A stretch of DNA of 64,000 nt from Bradyrhizobium sp. NP1. GTDB lineage: Bacteria > Pseudomonadota > Alphaproteobacteria > Rhizobiales > Xanthobacteraceae. The position numbers were made by a program, and so were the translations under genes. Positions 63,222 to 64,000 of the stretch are shown in pieces (the first letter of the stretch is position 1; each line of letters begins with the position of its first letter). The notes beneath the pieces were generated by a model. The model did not search any database and was not told the origin of the DNA. It saw only the letters and a program-made list of their open reading frames with translations. The stretch is from contig NZ_CP127385.1 in NCBI RefSeq assembly GCF_030378205.1, forward strand, positions 4,752,001 to 4,816,000. The letters are read 5' to 3'.

Positions 63222-64000
63222 TCAATGCTTGACCAGCGGACAGGCGCTTTCCGACAACGGGCGGAACGCGTCATCGCCCGGGATCGTCTCGAGGATCTTG
63301 TAGACATCCCAGGGCCCCTTCGATTCCGAAGGCTTCTTCACCTGCGCCAGATACATATCGTGCACCATCCGGCCGTCGATGCGGATCTTGCCGCCCTTGG
63401 CGAAGAAGTCGTCGACCGGCATTTCCCGCATCTTGGCCATCACCTTCTGCGCATCCAGCGTTCCCGCAGCCGCAACCGCCTTGAGATAATGCATGGTCGA
63501 TGAATAGTCGCCCGCCTGGGTCGAGGTCGGCATCTTGCCAAACTTCTTCAGGAACCGTTCGGACCAGGCGCGCGATTCGTCCGTGCGGTCCCAGTAGAAG
63601 GCTTCCGTCAGCAACAGACCCTGGGCGGCCGCGAGCCCGAGCGCCTTCGTGTCGTTGAGGTTGATCGCGAGACCGACAACCTGGTTCTTGCCCTGACGGC
63701 CGATGCCGAATTCCGCCGCCGACTTGATCGAGTTGATCGTATCGGCGCCGCCATTTGCGAGCGCGATCACGTTGGCGGGCGAATTTTCCGCCTGCAGCAG
63801 GAAGGAGGAAAAATCGCTGGTATTGATCGGGTGCCTGACTTCGGAAACCACCTGTCCGCCGGCCTGCTCCACGAACCTGCGGCTGTCCTGCGCGAGCTGG
63901 TGGCCGTAGGCATAGTCGGCCACGACCAGCGCCCACTTGTTGCCGCCCCGCCGCACCACCGCATTGGCGGTGCCGCGCGCCAGCGCGTAGGTATCCCACG
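63222..64000 (-). CDS. Branched-chain amino-acid-type ABC binding protein, 5' end outside window
   Basis: About 258 C-terminal residues of a LivK/LivJ-like periplasmic receptor: GGNKWALVVADYAYGHQLAQ, then FSSFLLQAENSPANVIALAN and GKMPTSTQAGDYSSTMHYLK. The reading frame is open to the window edge (WDTYALARGTANAVV), so the start lies beyond. Ligand unknown; many of this subfamily bind aromatic or dicarboxylic acids. Confidence 0.9.
   Translation of the reverse strand, partial: WDTYALARGTANAVVRRGGNKWALVVADYAYGHQLAQDSRRFVEQAGGQVVSEVRHPINTSDFSSFLLQAENSPANVIALANGGADTINSIKSAAEFGIGRQGKNQVVGLAINLNDTKALGLAAAQGLLLTEAFYWDRTDESRAWSERFLKKFGKMPTSTQAGDYSSTMHYLKAVAAAGTLDAQKVMAKMREMPVDDFFAKGGKIRIDGRMVHDMYLAQVKKPSESKGPWDVYKILETIPGDDAFRPLSESACPLVKH

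Overview
The window reads as alphaproteobacterial DNA, most likely Bradyrhizobium or a close relative. The formate dehydrogenase accessory set (DUF3305, DUF3306, DUF6505, DUF6352), the formamidase/urea-type ABC operon, indolepyruvate oxidoreductase, an MddA-type methyltransferase and many small rhizobial hypothetical proteins all fit. Genus is inferred from gene content only.

Positions 1-35.9 kb look like an accessory respiratory and stress region. Spacers are long and A/T-richer, there are gene remnants, and genes lie on both strands. In order it holds: a partial cytochrome c oxidase subunit I; a broken amino-acid binding protein; a universal stress protein; DUF6306, PAS and DUF488 proteins; two Rnk/GreA-type regulators; a FolE protein with a swapped C-terminus; a Tat-exported helical protein; a LysR regulator; a cytochrome c; a Met-rich exported protein; a formate dehydrogenase locus (alpha, beta, gamma, Tat peptide, TorD chaperone) with a large uncharacterised accessory set; sdhBCD without sdhA; a CBS protein; and a membrane cytochrome b fused to a sulfite-oxidase-type molybdenum domain. 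Nine copies of one unrecognised motif (core CAANNNAATTCGTTTG) lie in the spacers here, each pointing at the next gene. They precede the oxidase, cytochrome c, formate dehydrogenase, succinate dehydrogenase and several stress genes. I read this as one regulon controlling an auxiliary electron-transport chain, and it is the most interesting signal in the window.

Positions 35.9-47.2 kb form a compact, G/C-rich nitrogen-acquisition locus: FmdB zinc ribbon, formamidase, and urtEDCBA on the minus strand. Diverging from it are a giant NCS1-permease/histidine-kinase/receiver fusion and a LuxR-type response regulator. A sigma-54-like promoter and a dyad lie in the divergent spacer. A 93-bp imperfect direct repeat (about 80% identical, no gaps) flanks the whole locus.

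Positions 47.2-49.6 kb carry an excisionase-like protein and a tyrosine recombinase beside tRNA-Gln(CTG). Positions 49.6-64 kb look like ordinary chromosome: methyltransferases, a polytopic membrane protein, an alpha/beta hydrolase, MddA, a winged-helix/TPR regulator, DUF1127, iorBA, an MHS-family transporter, and a branched-chain amino-acid binding protein cut by the window end.
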